Source: Bradyrhizobium sp. WBAH42
GTDB taxonomy: Bacteria; Pseudomonadota; Alphaproteobacteria; Rhizobiales; Xanthobacteraceae
Direction: 5' to 3'
Length of the DNA stretch: 64,000 nucleotides
Assembly (NCBI RefSeq): GCF_024585265.1
Contig: NZ_CP036533.1
Coordinates: 3,419,001-3,483,000 of the forward strand
Shown here piece after piece: positions 25,498 through 34,466 of the stretch. Numbering within the stretch: position 1 is the stretch's first letter; each line of letters begins with the position of its first letter. The notes beneath the pieces were generated by a model, which saw only the letters and a program-made list of their open reading frames with translations, did not search any database and was not told the DNA's origin. Position numbers and translations under genes: made by a program.

Positions 25498-27042
25498 ATG
25501 GGAACCGACGTGAATGTTCATCCCGGTCATGGCAAGGCCGGACGTCAACCGACGCGACAATTTCTGGATACGCTTTCCGGACACGACGATCCGGGCATGT
25601 TTGGCCGGATGTTTCCGACCCTGGAGCCGCTGGCTGTCGACGACGGTCCGCTGCATGAACTCGCCGACGCGATGAAGGATCCCGCCCCCGGCGACGCCGC
25701 CGGAAACAATCCCAATGTCCCAGCGGGTTTCACTTATCTCGGGCAATTCGTCGATCATGATATCACGCTCGATCTGACCTCCTTCGGCGAGAAGGAAGCC
25801 GATCCGACCGCGGTCACGAATTTTCGCACGCCCGCGCTCGATCTAGACAGCATCTATGGTCTCGGTCCCGACGGAAGCCGTCATCTGTACGCGCGCAATT
25901 CGGCGACCGACAACGGCAAGACGCCGGGGCCCAAGCTGCTGATTGGCAAGACCGTCAACGTCGATGCCATCACGGGCGATCATCGCAGCGACCTGCCGCG
26001 CAATCCCGAGGGGTTTGCCCTGATCGGCGATCACCGCAACGACGAGAACCTGCTCGTCGCGCAAACCCATCTTGCGATGCTGAAGTTTCACAACAAGGTC
26101 TGCGATCAGCTCGCAGCGTCCGGCAAGCCGGCGGGCGAGATCTTCGAGGAAGCGCGCCGGATCGTGACCTGGCACTACCAATGGATGGTCCTGCACGATT
26201 TCGTGGAGCGGATCACCGAGAAGGGGACCGTCGCGAAGATTCTCGAGCAGGGGCGGCGTTTCTACCGCTTCAAGAAGACACCCTACATGCCCGTCGAATT
26301 TTCAGCCGCCGTCTACCGTCTCGGCCACAGCATGGTGCGCCAGGTCTATAGCCACAACCGGATCTTCACGCCCGGCGGCCTCACTCCGGCAACCCTGGAT
26401 CTGCTGTTCAGGTTCACCGGGCTGTCGGGCGGCATCATCGGCGATCTGGCGCCAAACCCGATTCAGCCGCCGCTCCCGCTTCCGGTGCTTTCGAGCAACT
26501 GGATCATCGACTGGCGGCGCTTCTATCAGGTGCTGCCGAACAATCCTGCCGGCGTGACGCTCAATCCGTCGCGCAAGATCGATCCGTTCGTCGTGCCGCA
26601 ACTCCACACCTTGCCCGGCGACGGCGGCAGCCTGCCGTTCCGCAATCTCAAGCGCGGCGTGCTGTTGGGCCTGCCCTCCGGGCAGGACGTCGCCAAGGCC
26701 ATGAAGATCAAGAACCCGCTGACGCCGGCCGAAATCTCCAAGGGGACCGACGGCGCGGTGGCGAAGAAGCACGGCCTGCACGAGCACACCCCGCTCTGGT
26801 ACTACATCCTCAAGGAGGCGGAACAGCGGGGCGGCGGCGAAAGGCTCGGGCCGGTCGGCGCGACCCTGCTCGCCGAGGTCTTCGTCGGCCTCGTCCATGG
26901 CGACCACCAGTCGTATCTCTGGCTCAAGGGCAAGAACTGGAAGCCGACGCTGCCCTCGCAGGTGCCGGGCGAGTTCACGATGGCCGATCTGCTGCGTTTC
27001 GTCGGGGACATCAGCCCGATCGACGGCATCTCGACGGTCTAG
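25498..27042 (+). CDS. Animal-type haem peroxidase (An_peroxidase family)
   Basis: A 514-residue member of the peroxidase-cyclooxygenase superfamily. The distal haem side is seen as YLGQFVDHDIT with Gln83, His87 and Asp88; the catalytic Arg-Glu pair as RNDEN (Arg180, Glu183), followed by THLAMLKFHN; the proximal His as RLGHSMVR (His277). All the residues needed to bind and oxidise with haem and hydrogen peroxide are therefore present. No signal peptide is visible, so location is uncertain. The ATG at 25498 follows GAGCAGGAGCAAGCG. The gene is single and is followed by a strong hairpin. Bacterial members are sparsely distributed and mostly uncharacterised. Confidence 0.88.
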   Translation: MGTDVNVHPGHGKAGRQPTRQFLDTLSGHDDPGMFGRMFPTLEPLAVDDGPLHELADAMKDPAPGDAAGNNPNVPAGFTYLGQFVDHDITLDLTSFGEKEADPTAVTNFRTPALDLDSIYGLGPDGSRHLYARNSATDNGKTPGPKLLIGKTVNVDAITGDHRSDLPRNPEGFALIGDHRNDENLLVAQTHLAMLKFHNKVCDQLAASGKPAGEIFEEARRIVTWHYQWMVLHDFVERITEKGTVAKILEQGRRFYRFKKTPYMPVEFSAAVYRLGHSMVRQVYSHNRIFTPGGLTPATLDLLFRFTGLSGGIIGDLAPNPIQPPLPLPVLSSNWIIDWRRFYQVLPNNPAGVTLNPSRKIDPFVVPQLHTLPGDGGSLPFRNLKRGVLLGLPSGQDVAKAMKIKNPLTPAEISKGTDGAVAKKHGLHEHTPLWYYILKEAEQRGGGERLGPVGATLLAEVFVGLVHGDHQSYLWLKGKNWKPTLPSQVPGEFTMADLLRFVGDISPIDGISTV

Positions 27043-27049
27043 ACCATGA

Positions 27050-27080
27050 TCCGGAAAACCGCGCGACGCGGTTTTCCGGA
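27050..27080 (+). terminator. Perfect stem-loop after the haem peroxidase gene
   Basis: Inverted repeat of 14 bp with a CGA loop (arms TCCGGAAAACCGCG and its complement), 7 bp after the peroxidase stop. It lacks a T-run downstream, so it is either a Rho-assisted end or an RNA-stabilising element. Confidence 0.55.
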
Positions 27081-27148
27081 CAGATCGACGTCATGCGATC
27101 AACTCGGGGAGGGAGGCCGCCGCGGAGACGGCCGCTCTCCCGTCCTGA

Positions 27149-27493
27149 TCAGTCGATTTCCTGCACGACGGTGCGTGAGCCGGGATCGACCAGCATCACG
27201 CGCTCTCCCGAATAGACGTAGCGATACTTCGTCAGCGACGGGCCCCAATCGGACGGAACCGCCTCGAGCTCGACGTCGCTCGGCACCGTCGCGCCGACGA
27301 TGATCTTCTCCTTCGTCGTGACCGGGCGGATGCGATGTTCGGTGACGTAGGATTTGATCTTGGTCCTGTATTGCGGCTCGATCTGAACCGCGGCCGCATG
27401 GCCGGTTCCCGTCGTGGTCACCACGGTGGATTGCGCAAAAGCGCCGGTCGAGATCAACGCTGCCGCGGCGGACAGCAGGAACAGCCTCTTCAT
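27149..27493 (-). CDS. Secreted DUF1236-domain protein
   Basis: A 114-residue protein with a signal peptide (MKRLFLLSAAAALISTGAFA) and one DUF1236 module. The module is recognised from KSYVTEHRIRPV, then GATVPSDVELEAVPSDWG, YRYVYSGERVMLVDPGSRTVVQEID. This family is common and often multi-copy in Bradyrhizobium and relatives; its role is unknown and the location is probably periplasmic. The start at 27493, with AGAGGAGAACC upstream, is preferred over an ATG at 27568 that would put 25 residues before the signal peptide. Confidence 0.82.
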   Translation of the reverse strand: MKRLFLLSAAAALISTGAFAQSTVVTTTGTGHAAAVQIEPQYRTKIKSYVTEHRIRPVTTKEKIIVGATVPSDVELEAVPSDWGPSLTKYRYVYSGERVMLVDPGSRTVVQEID

Positions 27494-27630
27494 CCTGGTT
27501 CTCCTCTGAGGTGAATAGCGCCGCACCAACATCTCATCGCGGGTGGCGTTCCCGGCGATTAGGAACAAATTGCCAGTTTTTCCCGTTGGGATCAGCAGGC
27601 AACGAGCCCTGCAATCTGGAGGAGGAGAAC

Positions 27631-27864
27631 ATGAAGTTGAGAATAGCGTCCGCAGCGCTGATGGTTGCTGCGTTGTCCCTGCCGGCGTTCGCGGCCGACG
27701 AGTTTTACGTCGTCCAGGACGTCAAGACCAAGAAGTGCACCATCGTCGACAAGAAGCCGACGGACACGTCCATGACCGTCGTCAGTCCCTCGGGCACGAT
27801 CTACAAGACGCGCACTGAGGCTGAGAGCGGCATGAAGACGGTCAAGGTCTGCACGTCCAACTAA
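27631..27864 (+). CDS. Small periplasmic protein of unknown function
   Basis: A 77-residue protein with a signal peptide (MKLRIASAALMVAALSLPAFA, cleavage before ADEFY). The mature 56 residues contain two Cys (KKCTIV and VKVCTSN), likely disulfide-bonded after export, and a SGTIYKTRTEAE segment. The ribosome site GGAGGAGGAGAAC is very strong. Similar short proteins recur in rhizobial genomes; no function is known to me. A 26-codon ORF with its own strong ribosome site begins 12 bp after the stop. Confidence 0.75.
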   Translation: MKLRIASAALMVAALSLPAFAADEFYVVQDVKTKKCTIVDKKPTDTSMTVVSPSGTIYKTRTEAESGMKTVKVCTSN

Positions 27865-27875
27865 GGAGGAGCGTG

Positions 27876-27956
27876 ATGCCAGTGTTGATTCTGTGGGCCG
27901 TGCCGGCGATCATCGTGATCGGCGGCGGCATCTATCTGATCGGTCATTTGCATTAG
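27876..27956 (+). CDS. 26-residue single-span membrane microprotein
   Basis: An ATG at 27876 preceded by AAGGAGGAGCGTG opens a 26-codon frame ending TAG. The product starts MPVLILWAVPAIIVIGGG and is one hydrophobic helix that ends YLIGHLH, with a His-x-His-like tail outside the helix. The near-perfect ribosome site, tight spacing (11 bp) behind the small periplasmic protein and the purely hydrophobic composition argue for translation. Function unknown; it is too short for ordinary gene finders. Confidence 0.6.
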   Translation: MPVLILWAVPAIIVIGGGIYLIGHLH

Positions 27957-28212
27957 GGCTTCGAGGAGCCGCGCGGTCCTCTTGCGTGCAGCGCACAGGT
28001 CCGCACGGCTGCCTCCTGAGCGCGCCGGCCGGAGCGCCCGTTGCAGTGCAGCAGGTCGTGCCGGAGCAGCGCCGCGACGATGAGGGCCGGCAACGCACGC
28101 GAAATCACTTCCGTCCCGTCGAGGTTTTTCATACGCTTGCCTCTCACAAGCCGCATAACGGCTGCGCTCACGGCCCGGCGACAGGGCTGGAGCATCAAAG
28201 GGAGGGGAGACG

Positions 28213-29211
28213 ATGAAGCGAAGGTCATTTCTCGCTGGGATCGGCGCAACCACTGCGGCAGCTGCCATTGGCATGCCGTCGATCCTGAGGGCGCAAGCTC
28301 CGATCACGCTGAACGGTGCCGTGCAGTTCAATGACGATCATGCCTTCAACCGGGCCCTGCTGCGGTTCGAGGAGTTGGTGAAGAAATACTACGGCAAGCC
28401 CGTCAACTTCACCTTGCACAGGAACTCCTCGCTCGGCCTCGAGAAGCAGTATTTCGAATACATGTCGCAGGGCAAGGCAGTCGACTACGGCATCGTCTCG
28501 CCGGCCCACATGTCGACCTTCGCCAAGGCGGCCCCGTTCATCGATGCGCCCTTCGTGTTCAAGGGCATCGAGCACATGAACAAGGTGGTCGAAGCCAATA
28601 TCCTGGCGCCGATCGCCGACGAGGTCGCGACCAAGGCCGAGGTCGTTCTGATCGGTTATGCCGGCGGCGGCATCCGCAACATCTTCGCCAACAAGCCGCT
28701 CAAGACCCTCGCCGATCTCAAAGGCCTCAAGGTCCGCGTGCAGGGCGCGCCGATCTGGTCGAAGACCTTCGCGGCCGTCGGCATGAGCCCGACCGTGATC
28801 GCCTATAACGAGATCTACAACGCGATCCAGAACGGGGTCATATCGGCCGGCGAGAACGAGGCGGCCGGCGTCGAGGCGATGAAGTTCTACGAAGTGGCCC
28901 CGCATCTCAACCTGACCCAGCACGCCGTGTCGATCCGGCCGATCTGCTTCTCGGTGAAGACGCTGAAGACCCTGCCGAAGGATCTGCAGGACGCGATCAT
29001 GAAGGCGGGCAAGGAGGCCGGCGATTACGGCCGCCAGCTCGAGTCCAGCGAGGAGGTCGTCAAGCTCGACACGCTGGAGAAGGCCGGCAAGCTCAAGCGC
29101 GTTCCGTTCGAGGAGCGGGATGCCATGAAGAAGCTCGCCGACCCCGTGATGGCCACCTACGCCAAGGAGATCGGCGCGGAGGGCATTTTCGAGAAGATCA
29201 ACATCGTCTGA
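28213..29211 (+). CDS. TRAP transporter substrate-binding protein (DctP family)
   Basis: A 332-residue periplasmic solute receptor. The N-terminus has a twin-arginine-type signal (MKRRSFLAGIGATTAAAAIG). DctP-family features are LADLKGLKVRVQGAPIW, with the carboxylate-binding Arg in KVRVQ, and the YNEIYNAIQNGVISAGENE segment. A ribosome site GGGAGGGGAGACG precedes the ATG. The two membrane subunits follow on the same strand. The ligand is probably an organic acid but cannot be named. Confidence 0.9.
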   Translation: MKRRSFLAGIGATTAAAAIGMPSILRAQAPITLNGAVQFNDDHAFNRALLRFEELVKKYYGKPVNFTLHRNSSLGLEKQYFEYMSQGKAVDYGIVSPAHMSTFAKAAPFIDAPFVFKGIEHMNKVVEANILAPIADEVATKAEVVLIGYAGGGIRNIFANKPLKTLADLKGLKVRVQGAPIWSKTFAAVGMSPTVIAYNEIYNAIQNGVISAGENEAAGVEAMKFYEVAPHLNLTQHAVSIRPICFSVKTLKTLPKDLQDAIMKAGKEAGDYGRQLESSEEVVKLDTLEKAGKLKRVPFEERDAMKKLADPVMATYAKEIGAEGIFEKINIV

Positions 29212-29293
29212 GGCCGCCTTGTCCGCCGACAGCATCCCGGGCAGGCCCCGCTTCCTGCCCGGACATGGCGGATGAGCGCCGTACGGAGCTCCA

Positions 29294-29809
29294 ATGTCCG
29301 AAATGCACGTCCCGTCCACACCCTCGCTGTGGCGTCGCGTCACCGCGGCCTACGCGAAATTGCTGGAATTCCTGCTTGCCGCCTGCGTCGGCATCCTGGT
29401 TATCCCCGTCACGTTGCAAATCGTCTCACGCTACACGCCGTTCATTCCCTCCTACATCTGGACGGAGGAGATGGCGCGATTCCTGTTCATCTGGACCATC
29501 ATGATCGGCGCCATGGTGGGCATCCGCGAAGCGCAGCATTTCGAGGTCGACGTGTGGCCCGATCTGTCGCGGCGGTCGGAGGCCGCGGTGCGGATCATCG
29601 CGCGGCTCGGCGTGCTGGCACTGGCCCTCGTGTTCGTGTTGGCCGGAATCGAATTCACGCGCTTTGCCTGGAACAGGACGTCGGAGCTGGCCGATCTGCC
29701 GCTCTGGCTGATCCACGTCGCCTGGCCGGCGGCCGGCGTGACGTGGATCGTGTTTGCGGGCGAACAGATCCTTGATGAAATGCGCGTTCTGGTCGGGGCA
29801 CAGAGATGA
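29294..29809 (+). CDS. TRAP transporter small permease (DctQ family)
   Basis: A 171-residue membrane protein with four predicted helices, the size and topology of DctQ subunits. The family block IWTEEMARFLFIWTIMIGAMVGIREAQHF is present around residues 53-82. It starts 82 bp after the binding protein and its stop overlaps the start of the large permease by four bases. Confidence 0.88.
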   Translation: MSEMHVPSTPSLWRRVTAAYAKLLEFLLAACVGILVIPVTLQIVSRYTPFIPSYIWTEEMARFLFIWTIMIGAMVGIREAQHFEVDVWPDLSRRSEAAVRIIARLGVLALALVFVLAGIEFTRFAWNRTSELADLPLWLIHVAWPAAGVTWIVFAGEQILDEMRVLVGAQR

Positions 29810-31125
29810 GCGGCACTGTACTTTCTGCCGGACAGGCCGCGATGGTGCTGTTCGGGGTCTTCATCGGCCTGCTGATCGTGCGCGTTCCGGTCGCCTTTGC
29901 GCTCGGCCTTGCCTGCGTACCGATCCTTCTGATCGAGCCGCGCCTGTCGCCGATGATGCTCGCCCAGGAAACCTTCAACGCCTACAATTCCTTCATCCTG
30001 CTCGCGGTGCCGTTCTTCCTCTTGACGGCGAACCTGATGAGCATCGGCGGCATCACCGACCGTCTGGTGGCGCTGTCGCGCTCGATGGTTGGGCACTGGC
30101 CGGGATCGTTGGCGCAGATCAACGTCGTGCTGTCGGTGTTCTTTGCCGGCATCTCGGGCTCCTCGACGGCCGATGCCGCCAGCCAGTCCAAGATCTTCAT
30201 CGATGCGCAGAGCAAGGAGGGCTACGATCTTTCGTTCTCCATCGCCATCACGGCGGTGTCTGCAGTTCTAGCCGTCATCATCCCGCCGTCGATCCTGATG
30301 ATCGTGTGGGGCGGGCTGATCTCGACCTCGATCGCGGCGATGTATCTGGCCGGCATCGTGCCGGGCCTTTTGATCGCGGGCGCGCAGATGGCGACGGTGC
30401 ACATCTATGCGGTGCGCCGCGGCTATCCGACCTATCCGAAGGCGACCTGGGTCGAGATGCGATGTGCGATCTGGCGGTCGATACCGGCGTTGATGACGCC
30501 GTTCATCATCGTCGGCGGCATTCTGCTCGGCTGGTTCACCGCGACCGAGTCCGCCTGCGTCGCAGTGCTCTATTCCGTAGGGCTCTCTGCATTCTTCTAT
30601 CGCGAGACAGGTCTACGCGAATTGTACAAGGCGCTGCTCGATACCGGGCGCCTGGCCGGCGTTGCCTTGTTCTGCGTGGGCACGGCGAGCGCGTTCGGCT
30701 GGCTGCTGGCCTACTACAAGATCCCGCAGGAACTCTTGGCGAATGTCTCGACCTGGGGCATGGGCACGGTCACGGCGGGCTTCTTCATCGCATTCTGCTT
30801 TCTGGTGGTGGGCTGCTTCCTCGACGCCATCCCGGCGATCATCATCGTCGGCACCGTGCTGGAGCCGCTCGCCAAGTCCGTCGATCTCCATCCGGTCCAG
30901 TTCGCGATCATTTCTATCGTGTCGCTGGCCTTCGGACTGGTGACGCCGCCCTATGGCCTCTGTCTGATGATCGCCTGCTCGATCGCCGGCGTGCGGCTGC
31001 GCTATGCCCTGAAGGACACGGTGATCATGCTGATCCCGATGCTGCTCGTGCTGGCGGCGCTCATCGTCTGGCCCAGCGTATCGCTGTTCCTGCCGCGCCT
31101 GATCGTGCCGGAGATGCTCAAATGA
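29806..31125 (+). CDS. TRAP transporter large permease (DctM family)
   Basis: A 439-residue permease with about 12 hydrophobic segments. DctM family blocks include the N-terminal VLFGVFIGLLIVRVPVAFALG and FFAGISGSSTADAAS, followed by IPPSILMIVWG. It couples uptake to a sodium or proton gradient. The gene overlaps dctQ by four bases (ATGA) and is followed by a perfect bidirectional hairpin, so the operon has three genes. Confidence 0.92.
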   Translation: MSGTVLSAGQAAMVLFGVFIGLLIVRVPVAFALGLACVPILLIEPRLSPMMLAQETFNAYNSFILLAVPFFLLTANLMSIGGITDRLVALSRSMVGHWPGSLAQINVVLSVFFAGISGSSTADAASQSKIFIDAQSKEGYDLSFSIAITAVSAVLAVIIPPSILMIVWGGLISTSIAAMYLAGIVPGLLIAGAQMATVHIYAVRRGYPTYPKATWVEMRCAIWRSIPALMTPFIIVGGILLGWFTATESACVAVLYSVGLSAFFYRETGLRELYKALLDTGRLAGVALFCVGTASAFGWLLAYYKIPQELLANVSTWGMGTVTAGFFIAFCFLVVGCFLDAIPAIIIVGTVLEPLAKSVDLHPVQFAIISIVSLAFGLVTPPYGLCLMIACSIAGVRLRYALKDTVIMLIPMLLVLAALIVWPSVSLFLPRLIVPEMLK

Positions 31126-31139
31126 GCGCTTGATCATGC

Positions 31140-31166
31140 GATCCCGCGGCCGGCAGCCGCGGGATC
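31140..31166. terminator. Bidirectional stem-loop between convergent genes
   Basis: Perfect 11-bp inverted repeat GATCCCGCGGC with a CGGCA loop, lying 14 bp after the DctM stop and 12 bp from the stop of the convergent esterase gene. It can end both transcripts; there is no long T-run on either side. Confidence 0.65.
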
Positions 31167-31178
31167 GGCCGCGATTGG

Positions 31179-32453
31179 TTACAGGTTGCTCTCGGTGATT
31201 GCGGCGTAGACCATGCTGCGCAGCTCGCGGCGGAGCGGGTAAGCACTCGACGGCAGCACCTGGGTCATCAAGATCGTGATCAGCTCCTCGGCGGGATCGA
31301 TCCAGAACGAGGTCGTGGCGGCGCCGCCCCAATTGTATTCGCCGGGGCTGCCGGCGATCAGGGTCTCCGCCGGGCGCATGGTGACGGCGAAGCCGAGACC
31401 GAAGCCGATGCCGTTGTAAGTCGCTTCGGAGAACAGCGAGCGCGAGACGTCCGGCAGCGCTCGGCCACCCGGAATGTGGTTGGTCGTCATCAGCGCCAGC
31501 GTCTTCGGCCCGATCAGCCTGACGCCACCGAGCTCGCCGCCATTGAGCAGCGCGCGGCAGAAGGTGAGATAGTCGGCGACCGTCGAGCACAGGCCGCCGC
31601 CACCGGAGATGAACGAGGGCGGCGACAGGAACGAGCTCGTTGTCGGATCGTCCTGAAGTGTCAGCCCCTCGCGGCGCTGGCCGGCATGGAAGGCCGTGCC
31701 GCCGCCCGGGTCCGCCGAATAGCAGGCCGCGAAGCGATGCGCCTTCGATGCCGGCACGTGGAAGTCGGTGTCGGTCATGCCGAGCGGATCGAGGATGCGC
31801 GATTTGAGGAACTGCTCGAACGGCATGCCCGAGATCTTGCCGATGAGATAGCCGATCACGTCGGTTGCGACGGAATAGTTCCAGGACTCGCCCGGCGAGA
31901 ACTCCAGCGGGATCTTTGCCAGGCCCTCGATCATGCTCTGCAGCGTGCCGGATTTCTCGACCTCGCCGATCTTCTCGGTGCGATAGGCGGCATCGACGTT
32001 GGAGCGCTGCTGGAAGCCGTAGGTCAGTCCAGACGTGTGGCGCAAGAGGTCGACGATCAGCATCGGCCGGGAGGGCGGCCGGGTCAGGAACGCCGGATAG
32101 GTGCCGGCGACGAACACGCCGAGATCCTTCCACTCCGGAATGTATTTGGCGACGGGCTCGTCGATCGCGACGAGCCCTTCCTCGACCAGCATCATGAAGG
32201 CGACGCTGGTGAGCGGCTTGGTCATGGAATAGATGCGGTAGATCGTATCGTCCTTCACCGCCACCTTGCGCTCGACGTCGGCAAAGCCCTGCACCGAGCT
32301 GTGCGCGACCTTGCCGCGGCGGTAGACCAGAAGATGCGTGCCCGGGAAGCGTCCGGCATCGATGTACCGGCGCTTGAGATGCGCATCGACGCGGTCGAGC
32401 GCAGCCTTGGACATGCCGACGGATTCGGGCGAGGCAGGGGTGGGGGCGAGCAT
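31179..32453 (-). CDS. Serine hydrolase, beta-lactamase/family VIII esterase-like
   Basis: A 424-residue class C beta-lactamase-fold hydrolase. The SxxK nucleophile motif is YSMTKPLTS near residues 80-84, the second motif Tyr is in NYSVATDVIGYL near residue 198, and HTSGLTYGF near residue 145 is characteristic of this group. No signal peptide is found, which favours a cytoplasmic esterase over a periplasmic beta-lactamase. The ATG follows CGGAGGAACTG. It is divergent from the intradiol dioxygenase gene, and could process esters that feed aromatic breakdown; that is inference. Confidence 0.82.
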   Translation of the reverse strand: MLAPTPASPESVGMSKAALDRVDAHLKRRYIDAGRFPGTHLLVYRRGKVAHSSVQGFADVERKVAVKDDTIYRIYSMTKPLTSVAFMMLVEEGLVAIDEPVAKYIPEWKDLGVFVAGTYPAFLTRPPSRPMLIVDLLRHTSGLTYGFQQRSNVDAAYRTEKIGEVEKSGTLQSMIEGLAKIPLEFSPGESWNYSVATDVIGYLIGKISGMPFEQFLKSRILDPLGMTDTDFHVPASKAHRFAACYSADPGGGTAFHAGQRREGLTLQDDPTTSSFLSPPSFISGGGGLCSTVADYLTFCRALLNGGELGGVRLIGPKTLALMTTNHIPGGRALPDVSRSLFSEATYNGIGFGLGFAVTMRPAETLIAGSPGEYNWGGAATTSFWIDPAEELITILMTQVLPSSAYPLRRELRSMVYAAITESNL

Positions 32454-32613
32454 CAGTTCCTCCGGGGCGTTTTGTCGGAAAGTTGATACCGAAATGGTGG
32501 CCGCATTCCAAGTCGGTTGCGCTTAACGAGGCCGGGCCGCGTGGTGTAGACTCGGCCTCGGAACGCAAGGAGCCCGCCCGGGCCAACGATAAAAACGCGA
32601 GGGCAAACGCACC

Positions 32614-33531
32614 ATGACGCAATTCAATGAGACCGACCTCACCGAAGCCGTCGTCAAAAGCTTCGATCAGACGCCCGATACGCGTGCGAAATTCCTGCTG
32701 CAGGAATTGGTGAAGTCGCTGCACGATTACGTGAGCAAGACCGGTCTCACCTTCGAGGAATGGGAATACGCCATCGATTTCCTGACCCGGACCGGGCAGA
32801 AATGCACCGACACCCGCCAGGAATTCATCCTCTTGTCCGACGTGCTCGGCGTCTCCATGTTGGTCGACGCCGTCAATCACAGGGATCGCGACGGTGCCAC
32901 TCAGACTAAGGTGCTTGGTCCGTTCTATGTCGGCGAGCACAAGGTGACTGCGCACGGCACCGACATCTCGCCGAACAATCAGACGGGCGAGCGGATGTTC
33001 GTGCAGAGCCGCGTCACGGATTTGCAGGGCAAGCCGCTTGCGAACGTTCCCGTCGACGTCTGGCACGCCGATGACGACGGCTTCTACGACTCCCAGAAGC
33101 CGAACTATGACGAGGTCGGCGCCTCGGCGCGGGCGCGTTTCATCACCGACAGCGACGGCCGCTTCTTCTTCCGCACCATCCTGCCGTGCAGCTATCCGAT
33201 TCCGACCGATGGTCCCGTCGGCGAGATGATCGTGCAGACCGGCCGCCACCCGATGCGCCCGGCGCACGTGCACTTCCTGGTCAATGCCAAGGGCTATGAG
33301 CCGCTGATCACCCACGTCTTCATGGACGGCGACAAATATCTCGATTCCGACGTGGTGTTCGGCGTGAAGGACGATCTCGTCGCCAAGGTCGAGCCACGCA
33401 ACGATCCCACAATGCCCGACGGCACCAAGGCGAACGGGCGGTGGCACCTGATGACTTACGAATTCCACCTCAAGCCCGGCGGCGGCGTGGCGCCGAAACC
33501 GCTGGGGGTGAAGACGGCGGAGCCGGCGTGA
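32614..33531 (+). CDS. Intradiol ring-cleavage dioxygenase (hydroxyquinol/catechol 1,2-type)
   Basis: A 305-residue non-haem Fe(III) dioxygenase that opens catechol-type rings between the hydroxyls. An N-terminal helical dioxygenase_N domain (about residues 20-95) is followed by the beta-sandwich domain. The four iron ligands are visible as Tyr165, Tyr194, His218 and His220 (NYDEVG, CSYPIP, RPAHVHF). Length and the N-terminal domain fit hydroxyquinol or catechol 1,2-dioxygenases. No maleylacetate reductase or muconate gene is adjacent, so the pathway is incomplete here. A LysR gene is convergent, 27 bp downstream. Confidence 0.87.
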   Translation: MTQFNETDLTEAVVKSFDQTPDTRAKFLLQELVKSLHDYVSKTGLTFEEWEYAIDFLTRTGQKCTDTRQEFILLSDVLGVSMLVDAVNHRDRDGATQTKVLGPFYVGEHKVTAHGTDISPNNQTGERMFVQSRVTDLQGKPLANVPVDVWHADDDGFYDSQKPNYDEVGASARARFITDSDGRFFFRTILPCSYPIPTDGPVGEMIVQTGRHPMRPAHVHFLVNAKGYEPLITHVFMDGDKYLDSDVVFGVKDDLVAKVEPRNDPTMPDGTKANGRWHLMTYEFHLKPGGGVAPKPLGVKTAEPA

Positions 33532-33558
33532 GGATCAGGAAATCGGCGCGCGCAGCGA

Positions 33559-34452
33559 CTATCTTTCGAGAAAGGCGGCAAGCTCCTCGGGCGTGCCCTT
33601 CGGAAAGGCTTCCTTCAGGAAGTCGAGGAAGGCGGAAACACGTGCGCTCAGCAATCGCCGCGACGGGTAGAGCGCCCACAGCTGGATCTCGGGAGCGTCG
33701 ATGTCACCCCAATGGCTCAACGTGCCAACGGATAGATCGGGACTGACGAGGGACAGGGGAAGGCATCCAGCACCGACGCCGGCCCTGACCGCGTCACGGA
33801 CCATGATCAGGGATGCCAGGCTGAGCACTGGATCGACTGCAAAACGCAATCGACCAGTCGCCCCCGTCACGTTCCAGGCGGCACTCCGGTCACCCGTCCC
33901 GCGGACGACGGCGGGTACTGCGAGCTTGTCCTTTGGTCGTTTCAGGTGGGGGTTCGCCACGACCACCAGCCGGTCGCGCAGGAAGATGCGACCGACGAGG
34001 CTCTCATCCGGATCGGGCCCGACTCGAATGACGAGGTCATAACCTTCCTCGACCATGTCGACGGCCCGGTCTTCCGTCGTTATTTCCAGGCGGACCTCCG
34101 GATATTTCAGGGCGAAGGCGGCGGCCAGCTTCCCCATGGCGATCTGAGAGAACAGCAAGGGTGCGCTGATGCGCAACTTGCCGCGCGGCCTGTCGCCTCC
34201 CGAAGCGATCGCTGCGGCGGTCTCGTCGAGCTCGGTCAGCAACGTCCCGGTCCGCTCGTAAAGCGCGCGTCCTTCCTGGGTGAGTTTCAAGGTGCGCGCG
34301 CCGCGTTCGAACAGGCGCAGGTTGAGCGCCGCCTCGAGCTCCGCGACCCGGCGGGACAAGGTAGCCTTCGGACGACCCGCAGCACGCGCGGCGCGTCCGA
34401 ACCCGCCATGCCGGGCGACCAGATTGAAATCGGCGAGGGCTAGGAGATCCAT
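33559..34452 (-). CDS. LysR-family transcriptional regulator
   Basis: A 297-residue LysR-type protein starting MDLLALADFNLVARHGGFGR with the helix-turn-helix over residues 15-60. The ATG at 34452 is preferred to a GTG at 34461 because the LysR fold begins there. The effector domain has GYDLVIRVGP, as in CrgA/AaeR-like regulators. The gene is divergent from an NmrA-like reductase, the standard arrangement for a LysR regulator and its target, and an inverted repeat lies between them. Confidence 0.86.
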   Translation of the reverse strand: MDLLALADFNLVARHGGFGRAARAAGRPKATLSRRVAELEAALNLRLFERGARTLKLTQEGRALYERTGTLLTELDETAAAIASGGDRPRGKLRISAPLLFSQIAMGKLAAAFALKYPEVRLEITTEDRAVDMVEEGYDLVIRVGPDPDESLVGRIFLRDRLVVVANPHLKRPKDKLAVPAVVRGTGDRSAAWNVTGATGRLRFAVDPVLSLASLIMVRDAVRAGVGAGCLPLSLVSPDLSVGTLSHWGDIDAPEIQLWALYPSRRLLSARVSAFLDFLKEAFPKGTPEELAAFLER

Positions 34453-34466
34453 GTGTTCCACCAGTG

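Noticed and set aside
27953..28132. Possible 59-residue minus-strand protein starting MKNLDGTEVISRALPALIV
   Set aside because: It has a weak GAGAGG ribosome site and the first half looks plausible, but the second half is Arg/His/Gly-rich and it overlaps the stop of the 26-residue gene. Not enough to call; worth a conservation check.
31179..32453. Esterase-like protein considered as a beta-lactamase resistance gene
   Set aside because: No signal peptide and YSV in place of YxN; fits family VIII esterases better.
30613..33468. Very long open frame on the minus strand (about 950 codons)
   Set aside because: It runs antisense through DctM, in a different frame through the esterase gene, and through the dioxygenase gene; all three have clear domains. 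High GC at third positions leaves the opposite strand free of stops, so this is a composition artefact.
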